Positions 1 to 8,952 of a stretch of 64,000 nt of DNA are shown one piece after another. Position 1 is the stretch's first letter. Each line of letters opens with the position of its first letter. Below the pieces are notes generated by a model. It worked only from the letters and a program-made list of their open reading frames with translations, was not told the DNA's origin and made no database searches. The position numbers were made by a program, and so were the translations under genes. The DNA comes from Saprospiraceae bacterium (lineage in GTDB: Bacteria > Bacteroidota > Bacteroidia > Chitinophagales > Saprospiraceae): positions 682,001 to 746,000 of the forward strand of contig JAHBTW010000001.1 in assembly GCA_019638385.1 (NCBI GenBank). Direction: 5' to 3'.

Positions 1-140
1 AGTTTTTACAACAAAAACTCTCGGGGCGGGAACCCTGGTACCGGCAGGCGCAAATCACCGTTGAACGCCGGGAAAAAGGAGAGGATTCCGCCGCGCTTTT
101 AGCGGCACAATTGCACGAAAAGTTTCCCGATTTTTTTTGA
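1..140 (+). CDS. C-terminal end of a probable shikimate kinase (partial)
   Basis: An open frame enters from the left edge (codons begin at base 3) and stops with TGA at 138-140, giving about 45 residues. The piece reads REPWYRQAQITVE followed by a helix-like tail ending LHEKFPDFF. Shikimate kinases end with an R-x-P-x-Y motif, a strand and a final helix, so this fits the C-terminus of AroK, which phosphorylates shikimate in aromatic amino acid synthesis. The assignment rests on that short pattern only. Another P-loop kinase is possible. The neighbour kbl starts 30 bases later on the same strand. Confidence 0.4.
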   Translation, partial: FLQQKLSGREPWYRQAQITVERREKGEDSAALLAAQLHEKFPDFF

Positions 141-170
141 ATCTTTGACCAACAAATAAAAATACGAAGT

Positions 171-1358
171 ATGTACGTCAACGTAGAACCTGCATTGCAA
201 AAAGAACTCCGCGATATTCAGGAAGCCGGATTGTTCAAAAAAGAACGCATCATTACGACCCCTCAAGGTCCGCAAATTAGCACCGATCAGGGAATGGAAG
301 TGCTCAATTTTTGCGCCAACAACTACCTCGGCCTCTCGTCTCATCCGGAGGTCATCAAGGCGGCTAAAGCAGCCATTGACACACATGGCTTCGGGATGTC
401 GTCGGTGCGTTTTATCTGCGGCACGCAGGATATACACAAGGAACTGGAGCGCAAAACTGCCGAATTCCTCGGCATGGAAGACTGTATCCTGTACGCTGCG
501 GCTTTTGACGCCAACGGGGGACTGTTTGAGCCAATCCTCGGCGAAGAAGATGCCATCATTTCCGACGAACTCAATCACGCCTCTATCATTGACGGGGTCC
601 GGTTGTGCAAAGCGAAGCGCTTTCGTTATAAGCACAACGATATGAATGATTTGGAAGACCGGCTCAAAGAAGCCTCTTCGGCCCGCCGCCGCCTCATTGC
701 CACTGACGGCGCATTTTCTATGGACGGCACCATCGCTCAATTGGATAAAGTCTGCGACCTGGCCGATCGCTACGATGCGATGGTGATGATAGACGAGTGC
801 CATGCAAGCGGTTTCCTCGGCAAAACGGGGCGCGGCACCCATGAATATCGCAATGTAATGAACCGCGTTGACATCATAACCGGCACCTACGGCAAGGCGC
901 TCGGCGGCGCATCCGGCGGATTTACCGCAGCGCGCAAAGAGATTGTGGAAATGCTCCGTCAGCGCTCGCGCCCGTACCTGTTCTCCAATACCCTCGCGCC
1001 GGCTATTGTAGGGGCGTCTATTAAGGTATTGGAAATGCTCAGCAGTGCTACTACGCTGAGAGACAGGCTCGAACAAAACACGCAGTATTTCCGAAAGGCA
1101 ATGACGGCGGCCGGCTTCGACATCCTGCCGGGCGAGCACCCCATCGTGCCCATTATGTTGTACGATGCCAAATTGGCACAGGAGTTTGCAGCCCGCCTGC
1201 TTACAGAGGGCGTATATGTCATTGGGTTCTTCTATCCCGTTGTGCCTCAGGGGAAAGCGCGGATTCGGGTACAGCTTTCCGCAGCGCATGAGCAGGAACA
1301 TTTGGAGAAAGCCGTGGCGGCGTTTACGAAAGTAGGAAAAGAATTGAGCGTACTTTGA
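171..1358 (+). CDS. kbl: Glycine C-acetyltransferase (2-amino-3-ketobutyrate CoA ligase)
   Basis: This cytosolic PLP enzyme of the alpha-oxoamine synthase family cleaves 2-amino-3-oxobutyrate with CoA to glycine and acetyl-CoA in threonine catabolism. The 395 residues match the family length. Recognisable landmarks are [14 protein letters not shown] near residue 46, the cofactor-binding aspartate in [13 protein letters not shown] (about 204-216), and [13 protein letters not shown], where Lys242 should form the Schiff base. The Kbl-type residues around this lysine favour Kbl over KAS/BioF. No threonine dehydrogenase lies in the window. The gene overlaps the next start by four bases (TTGA), so the two are probably co-translated. 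Confidence 0.93.
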   Translation: MYVNVEPALQKELRDIQEAGLFKKERIITTPQGPQISTDQGMEVLNFCANNYLGLSSHPEVIKAAKAAIDTHGFGMSSVRFICGTQDIHKELERKTAEFLGMEDCILYAAAFDANGGLFEPILGEEDAIISDELNHASIIDGVRLCKAKRFRYKHNDMNDLEDRLKEASSARRRLIATDGAFSMDGTIAQLDKVCDLADRYDAMVMIDECHASGFLGKTGRGTHEYRNVMNRVDIITGTYGKALGGASGGFTAARKEIVEMLRQRSRPYLFSNTLAPAIVGASIKVLEMLSSATTLRDRLEQNTQYFRKAMTAAGFDILPGEHPIVPIMLYDAKLAQEFAARLLTEGVYVIGFFYPVVPQGKARIRVQLSAAHEQEHLEKAVAAFTKVGKELSVL

Positions 1359-2413
1359 AAGAGCCGTTCCGAAAGGGTAGGGGAGCGCAGATCAACACGC
1401 CCAACCCCTATCACGAGCACCATAGCGATGAATCGCCGGAAACGCCGGACGATTGGGAAGATCTCTACGAACTGCGCACAGAATTCATTGAGGTACACCC
1501 AAAAACGATGCTCAATAAGGTGGACAGCCCCGACATCGGGTTGTGCTATTCCATGAACCCATACCAAGGCTGCGAACACGGCTGCGTTTATTGTTACGCC
1601 CGCAATACGCATACCTATTGGGGATACAGCGCCGGGGTAGATTTTGAGCAAAAGATATTGATCAAAAAGGCAGCGGCGGCGGTATTAGATGCGGAATTGC
1701 GAAAACCCAAATACGAACCGCTGCCAATCATGTTGGCGGGCAATACGGATTGTTATCAACCGGCCGAGCGGCAGTTCGGCATCACCCGACAAATTCTGGA
1801 AGTACTGTGGAAGCATAAGCATCCTGTGGGCTTAATTACCAAAAACAGCCTCGTTCTGCGCGACCTTGATTTGTTGAGGGAAATGGCCGCGCTGCGCTTG
1901 GTAAAAGTATCCATTTCTGTCACTACGCTGAATGAAGAGTTAAGACGCTTCCTTGAACCGCGCACGGCATCCGTCAATAGCCGGCTTCATACCGTAGAGA
2001 CATTAGCCGCAGCCGGGATTCCCGTAAACGTCATGCTCGCGCCCATCATCCCCGGCCTGAACGATCACGAATTGCTCGACATGGCGGAACAGGTCTCCAA
2101 GCGGGGCGCTTCCTCCATCGGGTATCAAATTGTGCGGCTCAACGGCGATGTGGCGGCCATTTTTGAAGATTGGATCCGAAAAGCCATGCCCGACCGGGCA
2201 GATCGCGTACTCAATCGCATCCGGGATTGTCACGGCGGCAATCTCAACGACAGTCGTTTCGGTACGCGCATGAAAGGGGAGGGCAATATCGCCGACATCA
2301 TCCGGCAGCAATATCAACTCGCCAAACGCCTGCATTTTAAAGAAAAATCTATCGAACCTTATGATTTTGAGTTATTTAAAAGCTTGAAAAACCCGCAAAT
2401 GAAGCTCTTTTAG
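1355..2413 (+). CDS. PA0069-family radical SAM protein
   Basis: A 352-residue radical SAM protein of the PA0069/Rv2578c type, distantly related to spore photoproduct lyase SplB. The [4Fe-4S] cluster motif is CEHGCVYC, with Cys73, Cys77 and Cys80, followed by the TIM-barrel segments [22 protein letters not shown] and [14 protein letters not shown]. The substrate of this family is unknown to me, so no reaction is given. The start is a TTG that overlaps the kbl stop codon (TTGA). No nearby ATG would keep the conserved N-terminal stretch with [11 protein letters not shown], which supports the TTG. Confidence 0.85.
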   Translation: MKEPFRKGRGAQINTPNPYHEHHSDESPETPDDWEDLYELRTEFIEVHPKTMLNKVDSPDIGLCYSMNPYQGCEHGCVYCYARNTHTYWGYSAGVDFEQKILIKKAAAAVLDAELRKPKYEPLPIMLAGNTDCYQPAERQFGITRQILEVLWKHKHPVGLITKNSLVLRDLDLLREMAALRLVKVSISVTTLNEELRRFLEPRTASVNSRLHTVETLAAAGIPVNVMLAPIIPGLNDHELLDMAEQVSKRGASSIGYQIVRLNGDVAAIFEDWIRKAMPDRADRVLNRIRDCHGGNLNDSRFGTRMKGEGNIADIIRQQYQLAKRLHFKEKSIEPYDFELFKSLKNPQMKLF

Positions 2414-2791
2414 GTGGCCTTTGGTTATTATGTTAAATAGATAGATGGCTCATTGTAAAATTACACGAGGTAGCTCAAAGAGGAGAGGATTTCTGGAAGT
2501 TCAGTCAGTTATAGTATGTATGTCGGCCTTAGCGACGGAAGTTCGCCTCGGCACGGCTGCAAGCCCAACCATACTACTGTACATTTTTCACGCAGCGCTG
2601 TAAAAATGCCTCATATTCTGGCCGGGAAGAGTCTAAAGATTGACATTGCGAGCGTTGCGTTGCGGCTCAAAGTTGCGTGAAACAAAGAATATCCAGCAGC
2701 TCCTACTAATTTTATCTATAATTTATATTATGTTAAATAATAACGCGACACACACGAATGGTCCGCCCGGCTCCATTCCTGCTTCTATTCG
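2414..2791. other. Gene-free 378-bp interval between converging genes
   Basis: No supported gene lies here. Two features can be seen. A 14-base direct repeat (TATTATGTTAAATA) sits at 2426-2439 and again at 2726-2739, exactly 300 bases apart. A hairpin lies at about 2582-2608, where CATTTTTCAC faces GTAAAAATG with one bulged base. Neither is a standard terminator, because no T-run follows. The interval separates the radical SAM gene (+) from the flippase gene (-), so it should hold the 3' ends of both transcripts. Confidence 0.5.
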
Positions 2792-4129
2792 CTACAGTGG
2801 AAATGTCGTTACGCCGTAGGCCGCTAAAATCAACCCGGTGTAGATGACCAGCCACCGCAGATCGGTGTAGGCTCCCACTCCTACCCCGAAGCGTTTATAG
2901 AGCAATCCGCAGAGTAAAATCTTCTCCAGCGTGAATACAGCCAATGTAGCCGCTGCAATCCCGATCAGCCCAAAGGAGGAACCTAAAGCAAATCCCAGTA
3001 CAACAAAAGCGGTCAACTCAACGGCAGAAACCCACAAAACCACCTTATTGGCCTCCAACCCTACCAGCACCGTTCGGGAAAACACCATTCTGGTGGCAGA
3101 AATAAGCAAAAAGATGTTGAATATGGGCACGCTCTCCGAAAACGCATCCCGGAATACAATGGGGAAGATGAATTTGCTACTTAACATAATAATGATAGTT
3201 GCCGGAAACAGCCAATGGAATAGTAGCAATGATTTGCGCCGGATTTCTTGTAGTGCCTGTGGGAGGTTTTTGGCAATTTCGGGCAACATAGCGGCGCCGA
3301 ACGCACTTGTAATCGCAATGGCAAAGGGAAGCTCTTGTGCTCCGTAGCGGTAAATAGCAAACCGGGGTTCATCGCCCGGGTAGAAATACGCAACGAGCCA
3401 ACTGCCGAAAGCCGCCTGAAATCCACCCAATACGGAGTACCCCATCAACGGCAAAGACAGTTTTACAAGCCGTTTCCAAAGCATTGCCGACCAACGAATT
3501 ATACTGTTTTTGACAACAAATTGCAAGAGGAAAAAATGCCGTACTGCGGCCAACAATGCCAGTCCGGCTACTCCGCCTCCGATCCCCTCCCCTACCCACA
3601 CAGGTACGGCAACGCAAAGCACCTGCCCCAGCGCAGAAAAAACGCCAAATGCCAAAATGCCTTTCGGACGGTTGTGCAGCAAATACAGGTTTTCTAATAG
3701 GAATACAGGTAAGTTGAGAGCCAGAAATATGGAGAATAACGTGAGATGCGGTATGTCCCGATGGCGCGTAAGCAAATAAATGACAGGCTCCCGCACCCAA
3801 AACAAGACAATAAAAAGGAGGAGACTAATGACAAGAAAGAGAATATACACATTGAAAATGAATACCTTACGATTGGCCTCTTCCAGCTTGGGGTACATGG
3901 TAAGCATCCCTTGTACCAGGCCGGATATCCAAAAAAAGCTCAACGTATAACCAATATACAGCAATAATTCCCAATGACCGATAGCCTCCGTAGAAAGAGC
4001 GCTTTTGGCGAGGATGATAGAGGTAAGGATGAGTGCCGCCTGCCGCAAAACGTGAAACCACTGGAGCGCATTCACATTGCTGAGCACAAAATAGCGCCTC
4101 CATATTGCTCGTATTTCACCGAATGCCAT
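2792..4129 (-). CDS. Wzx-like polysaccharide/lipid-linked oligosaccharide flippase
   Basis: A 445-residue integral membrane protein made almost wholly of hydrophobic segments, with about 12-14 predicted by eye. This is the profile of MOP-superfamily polysaccharide exporters (Wzx/RfbX). Such proteins flip undecaprenyl-linked sugar units across the inner membrane. The N-terminal stretch VLRQAALILTSIILAKSAL and the later GYSVLGGFQAAFGSW segment fit that fold. The ATG lies two bases after the stop of the saccharopine-dehydrogenase-like gene on the same strand, so the pair is probably translationally coupled. No glycosyltransferase is nearby, and the substrate cannot be inferred. Confidence 0.7.
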   Translation of the reverse strand: MAFGEIRAIWRRYFVLSNVNALQWFHVLRQAALILTSIILAKSALSTEAIGHWELLLYIGYTLSFFWISGLVQGMLTMYPKLEEANRKVFIFNVYILFLVISLLLFIVLFWVREPVIYLLTRHRDIPHLTLFSIFLALNLPVFLLENLYLLHNRPKGILAFGVFSALGQVLCVAVPVWVGEGIGGGVAGLALLAAVRHFFLLQFVVKNSIIRWSAMLWKRLVKLSLPLMGYSVLGGFQAAFGSWLVAYFYPGDEPRFAIYRYGAQELPFAIAITSAFGAAMLPEIAKNLPQALQEIRRKSLLLFHWLFPATIIIMLSSKFIFPIVFRDAFSESVPIFNIFLLISATRMVFSRTVLVGLEANKVVLWVSAVELTAFVVLGFALGSSFGLIGIAAATLAVFTLEKILLCGLLYKRFGVGVGAYTDLRWLVIYTGLILAAYGVTTFPL

Positions 4130-4131
4130 AA

Positions 4132-5475
4132 TCAGCCGGCTAAAGGCCGGTCTTGCTCCTCAAAAATGACGCCGTATTCTTTAAGTTCCTCCAAAACAGG
4201 ATCATATACCTCCTCCATGACCGGAATGTTTACGCCGGTGGCCGTAACTTTTTTCAATAACACCAACTTGGCCAAAATACCCAGCGGCAATCCCACCAGT
4301 CGCGCCATAGCCGTATCCTGTTGATCCCGGCCTTTCATCACCATTGTAGAGGTGAGCAACCGGCGTTGGCCTTCCATAAGATACTCAAATTCATGCTGCA
4401 TTACCACCATATCCTTGTCACTTGGCGACAATTTCCATTTTCCCAACAGAAGGTGCTCCAAAATGAGCGCCGGCGAAGCATTCGGAAGGTTTATTTTTTT
4501 GCGACTAAACAGTCCCAACCATTCTAATTTTTCCATAACCGGACTAAGGGGTTCCACTCCAAGAAAGCGGGCCGTACGATCTTTGAGCGATTGTCCGGGG
4601 ATGTGTTTGCCGATGTAAGCCTCCATGAGTTCCTGGTAGGTGATGTTTCCGGAGTCTAAGATCGGGAAAGAGCTGTCGGTGAGGCCGATTTGAACCAAGG
4701 CGTTCCAGGCATCGCAAAAGCCCGGATAACGGAGCGTACCGCGCAAGATAGAAGGAATATCGTTGAGTTCGTAGATGCTGCGATACCAGAGCGAATCGCG
4801 GTTGGCGTAAGCCTCAAACGGCCCCATGCCGGGTACGTTTACGGTATGATACTCGCGGAAGAGACGATTGTAGGGAATGAAGCGCAATTTGTTATTTTCC
4901 AGATACTGGGCGGTACCCTGCCCGGCGAGCACAACATTGCGGGGGTTCCAGGTAAACTTATAATGCCAGGGGTTGGTATCGCTTTCCGGCGCGATCAGCC
5001 CTCCCGCATACGAACGGAAAGCCGTTATGTGCCCGCCTTTGGCTCGAATCGCATGAATGCTTTGCATTGCCGACATGTGGTCAATGCCGGGATCCAAGCC
5101 CATTTCTCCCATAAATATCAACTCCCTGCTCCGCGCTTCATCGCTGAGTTTGTACATTTCTTTCGAAATATAGGAAGCTGTTATGAGATGTTTGTGCAGC
5201 TTAAGGCAGTCGTAAGCTACTTCCGTATGAAGATGCGCCGGCAATAAGGAAATTACAATATCGGCTCTGGAAATCAACTCCTTGCGGTCATTGGGTTTCA
5301 TCACATCCAACCACACGGCACGCCCTTGCGGGTGTTTATTAACCTTACTTTCAGCCAATTGCACGTCGGCATCCGCAACGGTGATAAACCAGTTGTGTTG
5401 TTGCCCTTTGTCGAGCATGTACTGAATCAGTGATGTTGCCGAGCGCCCTGCGCCGATGATGAGAACATTGCTCAT
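4132..5475 (-). CDS. Saccharopine dehydrogenase family protein (LYS9-like)
   Basis: The 447 residues begin with a Rossmann motif, VLIIGAGRSATSLI. GEMGLDPGIDHMSAM, at about residues 143-157, is the hallmark of glutamate-forming saccharopine reductases. The rest matches the family's C-terminal domain. The length is close to yeast Lys9 (446). In fungi the enzyme joins glutamate and aminoadipate semialdehyde; in bacteria relatives act in lysine catabolism or in related polyamine or opine-like reactions, so the exact substrate is open. The gene heads a two-gene leftward unit with the flippase. A TATCTTTG box lies 33 bases upstream of the start. Confidence 0.8.
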   Translation of the reverse strand: MSNVLIIGAGRSATSLIQYMLDKGQQHNWFITVADADVQLAESKVNKHPQGRAVWLDVMKPNDRKELISRADIVISLLPAHLHTEVAYDCLKLHKHLITASYISKEMYKLSDEARSRELIFMGEMGLDPGIDHMSAMQSIHAIRAKGGHITAFRSYAGGLIAPESDTNPWHYKFTWNPRNVVLAGQGTAQYLENNKLRFIPYNRLFREYHTVNVPGMGPFEAYANRDSLWYRSIYELNDIPSILRGTLRYPGFCDAWNALVQIGLTDSSFPILDSGNITYQELMEAYIGKHIPGQSLKDRTARFLGVEPLSPVMEKLEWLGLFSRKKINLPNASPALILEHLLLGKWKLSPSDKDMVVMQHEFEYLMEGQRRLLTSTMVMKGRDQQDTAMARLVGLPLGILAKLVLLKKVTATGVNIPVMEEVYDPVLEELKEYGVIFEEQDRPLAG

Positions 5476-5507
5476 AGAACATACGTTATTTTACCTCAAA
5501 AATCGGC

Positions 5508-5515
5508 CAAAGATA
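5508..5515 (-). promoter_or_regulatory. Bacteroidota -7 box upstream of the saccharopine dehydrogenase gene
   Basis: Read on the minus strand the sequence is TATCTTTG, a perfect TAnnTTTG match. It lies 33 bases before the ATG at 5475. I see no clear -33 TTG at the usual distance. The call rests on the -7 box and its position in the divergent gap with cdd. Confidence 0.4.
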
Positions 5516-5535
5516 AAACATGGCCTCGAAGGAAT

Positions 5536-6018
5536 ATGAAGGAAATACTCTATACCACTGCCGTGCAGGTTTTTGATAGCGAAAATGAGCTTACGGAACC
5601 GGAGCAATTGCTGCTTGTCCGGGCTTATGAGGCACTCTCAAATGCTTATGTGCCTTACTCCGGGTTCCATGTAGGCGCTGCTGTTTTGTTGGCAAACGGG
5701 GCTATAGAATCCGGAGCCAATCAGGAAAATGCAGCCTATCCGATGTGTTTATGCGCCGAACGCACGGCTCTGGCCGTTGCCGCCATGCGACATCCCGGTA
5801 TTCCTGTAATGTCAATCGCCGTCAGAGTTCGGAAGAAAGAGGGGATTATTTCAAAGCCGGCAGGCCCTTGCGGTGCTTGCCGTCAGGTACTCAGCGAGTG
5901 GGAAGACCGATACAATTGCAATATTTCAGTTCTGCTTCAGGGTGAAAAAGGAGTAGTATTTCGCATTCCCAACGCAAAATCGCTCCTCCCCCTTTCTTTC
6001 GACCGCAGCTTTTTGTAA
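5536..6018 (+). CDS. cdd: Cytidine deaminase
   Basis: A 160-residue cytosolic enzyme that deaminates cytidine and deoxycytidine to the uridine forms in pyrimidine salvage. YVPYSGFHVGAAVL (about 38-51) begins the nucleoside-binding fold. The zinc site is CAERTA, with Cys73 as ligand and Glu75 as proton shuttle, plus PCGACRQ with Cys112 and Cys115. This CAE...PCxxC form is typical of the short homotetrameric cytidine deaminases. The gene is divergent from the saccharopine-dehydrogenase-like gene and stands alone ahead of the LysM gene. Confidence 0.92.
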   Translation: MKEILYTTAVQVFDSENELTEPEQLLLVRAYEALSNAYVPYSGFHVGAAVLLANGAIESGANQENAAYPMCLCAERTALAVAAMRHPGIPVMSIAVRVRKKEGIISKPAGPCGACRQVLSEWEDRYNCNISVLLQGEKGVVFRIPNAKSLLPLSFDRSFL

Positions 6019-6029
6019 AAGCTAATCCT

Positions 6030-6037
6030 TACCTTTG
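6030..6037 (+). promoter_or_regulatory. -7 box (TACCTTTG) for the LysM gene
   Basis: TACCTTTG matches the TAnnTTTG consensus and lies 25 bases before the ATG at 6063. A TTTTG run at 6011-6015 is only 14 bases upstream, shorter than usual, so the -33 element is uncertain. The position fits a short leader starting between cdd and the LysM gene. Confidence 0.45.
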
Positions 6038-6062
6038 CACCTGAAATAAAGCTGTGTGTACT

Positions 6063-6938
6063 ATGAGAAAAGTTAGGAACCCCGTTATGGCTTTTGCCGT
6101 TTGGGTGGCGTTACAAATGTTTTGTTATCCGGCAACTGCCCGGGCTGCTGATAGTTTGCGCTATCTGTCTCACAAAGACACGGTGCTCATCAGCATCGGG
6201 CCGAATGACGAAAAAATGGTTGAACACTATATTCAAGCCAAACAAACACTGTATTCGCTGGCGCGATTTTACGGGATTTCCGTGGAGGAGCTTTATCTGT
6301 ACAATCCCGGCCTGAAAGAAAAAGTTGTTGCTGTCGGGCAACTCGTTAAAGTGCCGGTGCCCAACGCAGCTATAAAGCGCTATAAGGAAAAAGGATTCTC
6401 CGAGAAGGATCACGCACCGGTGTATTATGTAGTTCGCAAAGGCGATACTATGTTTCGGATATCCAAAATATACTTCAGGATGCCCACCGATACCGTCCAA
6501 AAGCGCAATGGACTCAGTTCCGATGTCATAAAGGAAGGACAGTTGCTTTTAGTCGGTTGGATGTCGGTAAAAGGAATACCGGAAGAACTGCGGCAGTATA
6601 TCGGGTCGGAATTGGAGCGCGGCAGCGCCGCTTTGGGCAAACTGTATCGCCTGGAGGCCGCCGCCAAAAAGGAAGTCAATGAACAAGGCAAAGCATTTTG
6701 GCAAAAAAACAGCCGGGAGGATTCCAACCTGTACGCTTTACACCGCAGTGCCGACCTCAGTTCCATCATCAAAGTAACCAATCCGATGAACAACGCCGTA
6801 GTGTATGTAAAAGTAATCGGACGGATTCCGGATACGGTGTATGAAAAGGAAGTAGTCATCGTCTTGTCGCCTTTGGCAGCTAAACACCTCGGCGCACAAG
6901 ACACCCGATTTTTTGCACGGGTCAAATATTTTAAATAG
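6063..6938 (+). CDS. Exported LysM protein with a C-terminal RlpA-like domain
   Basis: A 291-residue protein probably acting on or bound to peptidoglycan in the periplasm. A signal peptide occupies roughly residues 1-29 and ends near YPATARAAD. Two LysM repeats follow, at about 55-98 (QTLYSLARFYGISVEELYLYNPGL) and 120-164 (YYVVRKGDTMFRISKIYF). The last 65 residues (VTNPMNNAVVYVKVIGRIP through SPLAAKHLG) resemble the double-psi barrel of RlpA-like proteins. ATG at 6063 is preferred over a GTG nine bases upstream. No catalytic residue can be assigned, and a lytic role is not shown. Confidence 0.75.
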   Translation: MRKVRNPVMAFAVWVALQMFCYPATARAADSLRYLSHKDTVLISIGPNDEKMVEHYIQAKQTLYSLARFYGISVEELYLYNPGLKEKVVAVGQLVKVPVPNAAIKRYKEKGFSEKDHAPVYYVVRKGDTMFRISKIYFRMPTDTVQKRNGLSSDVIKEGQLLLVGWMSVKGIPEELRQYIGSELERGSAALGKLYRLEAAAKKEVNEQGKAFWQKNSREDSNLYALHRSADLSSIIKVTNPMNNAVVYVKVIGRIPDTVYEKEVVIVLSPLAAKHLGAQDTRFFARVKYFK

Positions 6939-6951
6939 AAACTGTCTCATA

Positions 6952-8310
6952 ATGGAATTTTGCAACAACATCCTTCAAACCATTGGCAATACTCCGATGG
7001 TAAAACTCAACCGCATTGCTGGCGGTATTCCGGCAACGGTGCTCATCAAAATGGAAACTTTTAATCCCGGCCATTCCATCAAAGACCGCATGGCGATCAA
7101 AATGGTGGATGATGCCGAACAACGCGGCGACCTCAAGCCCGGAGGAACCATCATCGAGTGTACTTCCGGCAATACCGGGATGGGCCTGGCCTTAGCTGCA
7201 ACGGTCAGAGGGTACAAATGTATCTTCACCACCACCGACAAGCAATCCAAAGAAAAAATTGACCTCCTCAAAGCCCTCGGCGGAGAGGTCATCGTTTGTC
7301 CCACCAACGTGGAAGCAGATGATCCGCGCTCCTACTATTCGGTGGCCAAAAGATTGAGCACCGAAATCCCGAACTCCTATTGGTGCAATCAATACGACAA
7401 CCTCTCCAACCGGGCAGCCCACTACGAAAGCACCGGCCCCGAAATATGGAAACAAACCGGAGGCAAAGTCACGCACCTCATTGTCGGCGTCGGTACGGGC
7501 GGAACCATCTCCGGCACCGGCCGCTATCTCAAGGAACAAAACCCCGACGTTCAGGTCTGGGGCATTGACACTTACGGTTCGGTGTTCAAAAAATACCACG
7601 AAACCGGCGAGTTTGATCCCAACGAAATTTATCCCTACATCACAGAAGGTATCGGCGAAGATATCCTGCCGGAGAATGTGGACTTCAGCGTGATTGACCA
7701 CTTTGAAAAAGTGAGCGATAAAGACGGCGCCGTCATGGCAAGGCGATTAGCAAGGGAAGAAGGATTACTACTCGGATATTCAGCCGGTTCGGCCGTAGCC
7801 GGGTTGATTCAGTTGAAAGATAAACTCAAAGAGAGCGATGTGGTCGTGGTCGTCATCCACGATCATGGTAGCCGTTATGTGGGCAAAATATTCAACGACG
7901 ACTGGATGCGGGAACGCGGTTTTTTGGACACGGAACTGCGCGTTAAAGACCTCATTACAGCCAAAAAAGACAAGAGTTTCATCAGTGTGCAAACTGAGGA
8001 TTCGGTACGCGCCGCTTTCCATCTGATGAAAACGCACAACATCTCCCAGCTCCCTGTGCTTCAGGGCGAGGAGCTGGTAGGCTCGCTCACAGAAAATGTC
8101 GTTTTAAGCAGTTTGTTGGAAAACCCGATTCAGAACAGTGAAAAAACGGTAGGGAGCATCATGGGACCGTCATTCCCGGAGGTAGGCAATGACTTGCCGT
8201 TCAGCAAATTAAGTCGGTATTTCAGCAATACCGTTCCGGCCGTATTGAGCAAAGACCCCGCCGGGCAATGGCATATTTTAACGCAGTTTGATGTGATACA
8301 GGCGATCTAA
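6952..8310 (+). CDS. Cystathionine beta-synthase-like PLP enzyme with tandem CBS domains
   Basis: A 452-residue fold-type II PLP enzyme. NTPMVKLNRI and GHSIKDRMA (Lys44 as Schiff-base lysine) are followed by the substrate loop TSGNTGMGLALAA and the phosphate-binding GVGTGGTISGTGRYL. The last ~115 residues form two CBS motifs (LRVKDLIT... and TVGSIMG...), as in cystathionine beta-synthases, where they regulate activity. The product could be cystathionine from serine and homocysteine, or cysteine from O-acetylserine; the CBS pair favours the former. ATG 6952 is chosen because it gives the canonical N-terminus. The 3' end overlaps the converging gene by four bases. Confidence 0.85.
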   Translation: MEFCNNILQTIGNTPMVKLNRIAGGIPATVLIKMETFNPGHSIKDRMAIKMVDDAEQRGDLKPGGTIIECTSGNTGMGLALAATVRGYKCIFTTTDKQSKEKIDLLKALGGEVIVCPTNVEADDPRSYYSVAKRLSTEIPNSYWCNQYDNLSNRAAHYESTGPEIWKQTGGKVTHLIVGVGTGGTISGTGRYLKEQNPDVQVWGIDTYGSVFKKYHETGEFDPNEIYPYITEGIGEDILPENVDFSVIDHFEKVSDKDGAVMARRLAREEGLLLGYSAGSAVAGLIQLKDKLKESDVVVVVIHDHGSRYVGKIFNDDWMRERGFLDTELRVKDLITAKKDKSFISVQTEDSVRAAFHLMKTHNISQLPVLQGEELVGSLTENVVLSSLLENPIQNSEKTVGSIMGPSFPEVGNDLPFSKLSRYFSNTVPAVLSKDPAGQWHILTQFDVIQAI

Positions 8311-8948
8311 TACCTGCCTAAAAAGGTCGGATAGCTCATACTTTCCTGAACGCTCAGGTGCAGATCGGGCATCTCTGCGATCAGGGTATCCATAGCGAGG
8401 AGCAGGTTGTGCCGGGTGCGGCCGGCGGCACTGAATGCCTCTGTACCAAAGGTGTACCAGATTTCGCCTGGTATCTGCACCCGTGTCAATTCTATACCGC
8501 AGCCTTCTTTCAGTGCAAAAGGGGGCGCATCCGACAGCACTACCCTACCCTCCTCTTGTATTTCCAGCAACAGGAGCAGGCGTTCTTTCCATACAGGAAT
8601 CCACTCACCGGAATCGCCGTATTGCCGGGTGATGTGCAGTACTTCTTCCGTACCGCCCTCACGTGTGGCAGCCAGCCGGAAACTCCACTTGCGCCACTGC
8701 TCCATTCGCCCGCTGATGTGCGCCCCGAACTGCCGTATGCCGTAGTTGCGGGTGCGTTCCTTGATTTCTATACTGCCTTCGCGGAGCTTGATACTGAGGT
8801 CTGTCCGGCGCGGCGCAGGACGGAGATAAAAATCACAGCGCAACGGACTGCCGTCAGCTTGAAACGAACGACCCCGACGCCCAAACCACGCTCTGAGCAA
8901 CTCCGGCGGCTGCGGGAAGAACCAGCGAACTTCGCAACTGGCAAACAT
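8307..8948 (-). CDS. Protein of unknown function (213 aa)
   Basis: I do not recognise a family with certainty. The protein has no signal peptide and no membrane segment. It is rich in charged strands such as LSIKLREGSIEIKERTR (about 50-66) and KWSFRLAATREGGTEEVLHITR. Alternating E/K/R residues on beta strands recall CYTH/triphosphate-tunnel proteins, but this is only an impression. It starts four bases after the stop of the secreted LVIVD-repeat gene, so the two are likely one transcript. It also overlaps the CBS-like gene by four bases at the 3' end. Confidence 0.6.
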   Translation of the reverse strand: MFASCEVRWFFPQPPELLRAWFGRRGRSFQADGSPLRCDFYLRPAPRRTDLSIKLREGSIEIKERTRNYGIRQFGAHISGRMEQWRKWSFRLAATREGGTEEVLHITRQYGDSGEWIPVWKERLLLLLEIQEEGRVVLSDAPPFALKEGCGIELTRVQIPGEIWYTFGTEAFSAAGRTRHNLLLAMDTLIAEMPDLHLSVQESMSYPTFLGRY

Positions 8949-8952
8949 AACA

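Noticed and set aside
99..1301. A 400-codon open frame on the minus strand opposite kbl
   Set aside because: It lies wholly within the kbl gene, has a basic, low-complexity translation with no motif, and comes from codon-position bias of the GC-rich real gene.
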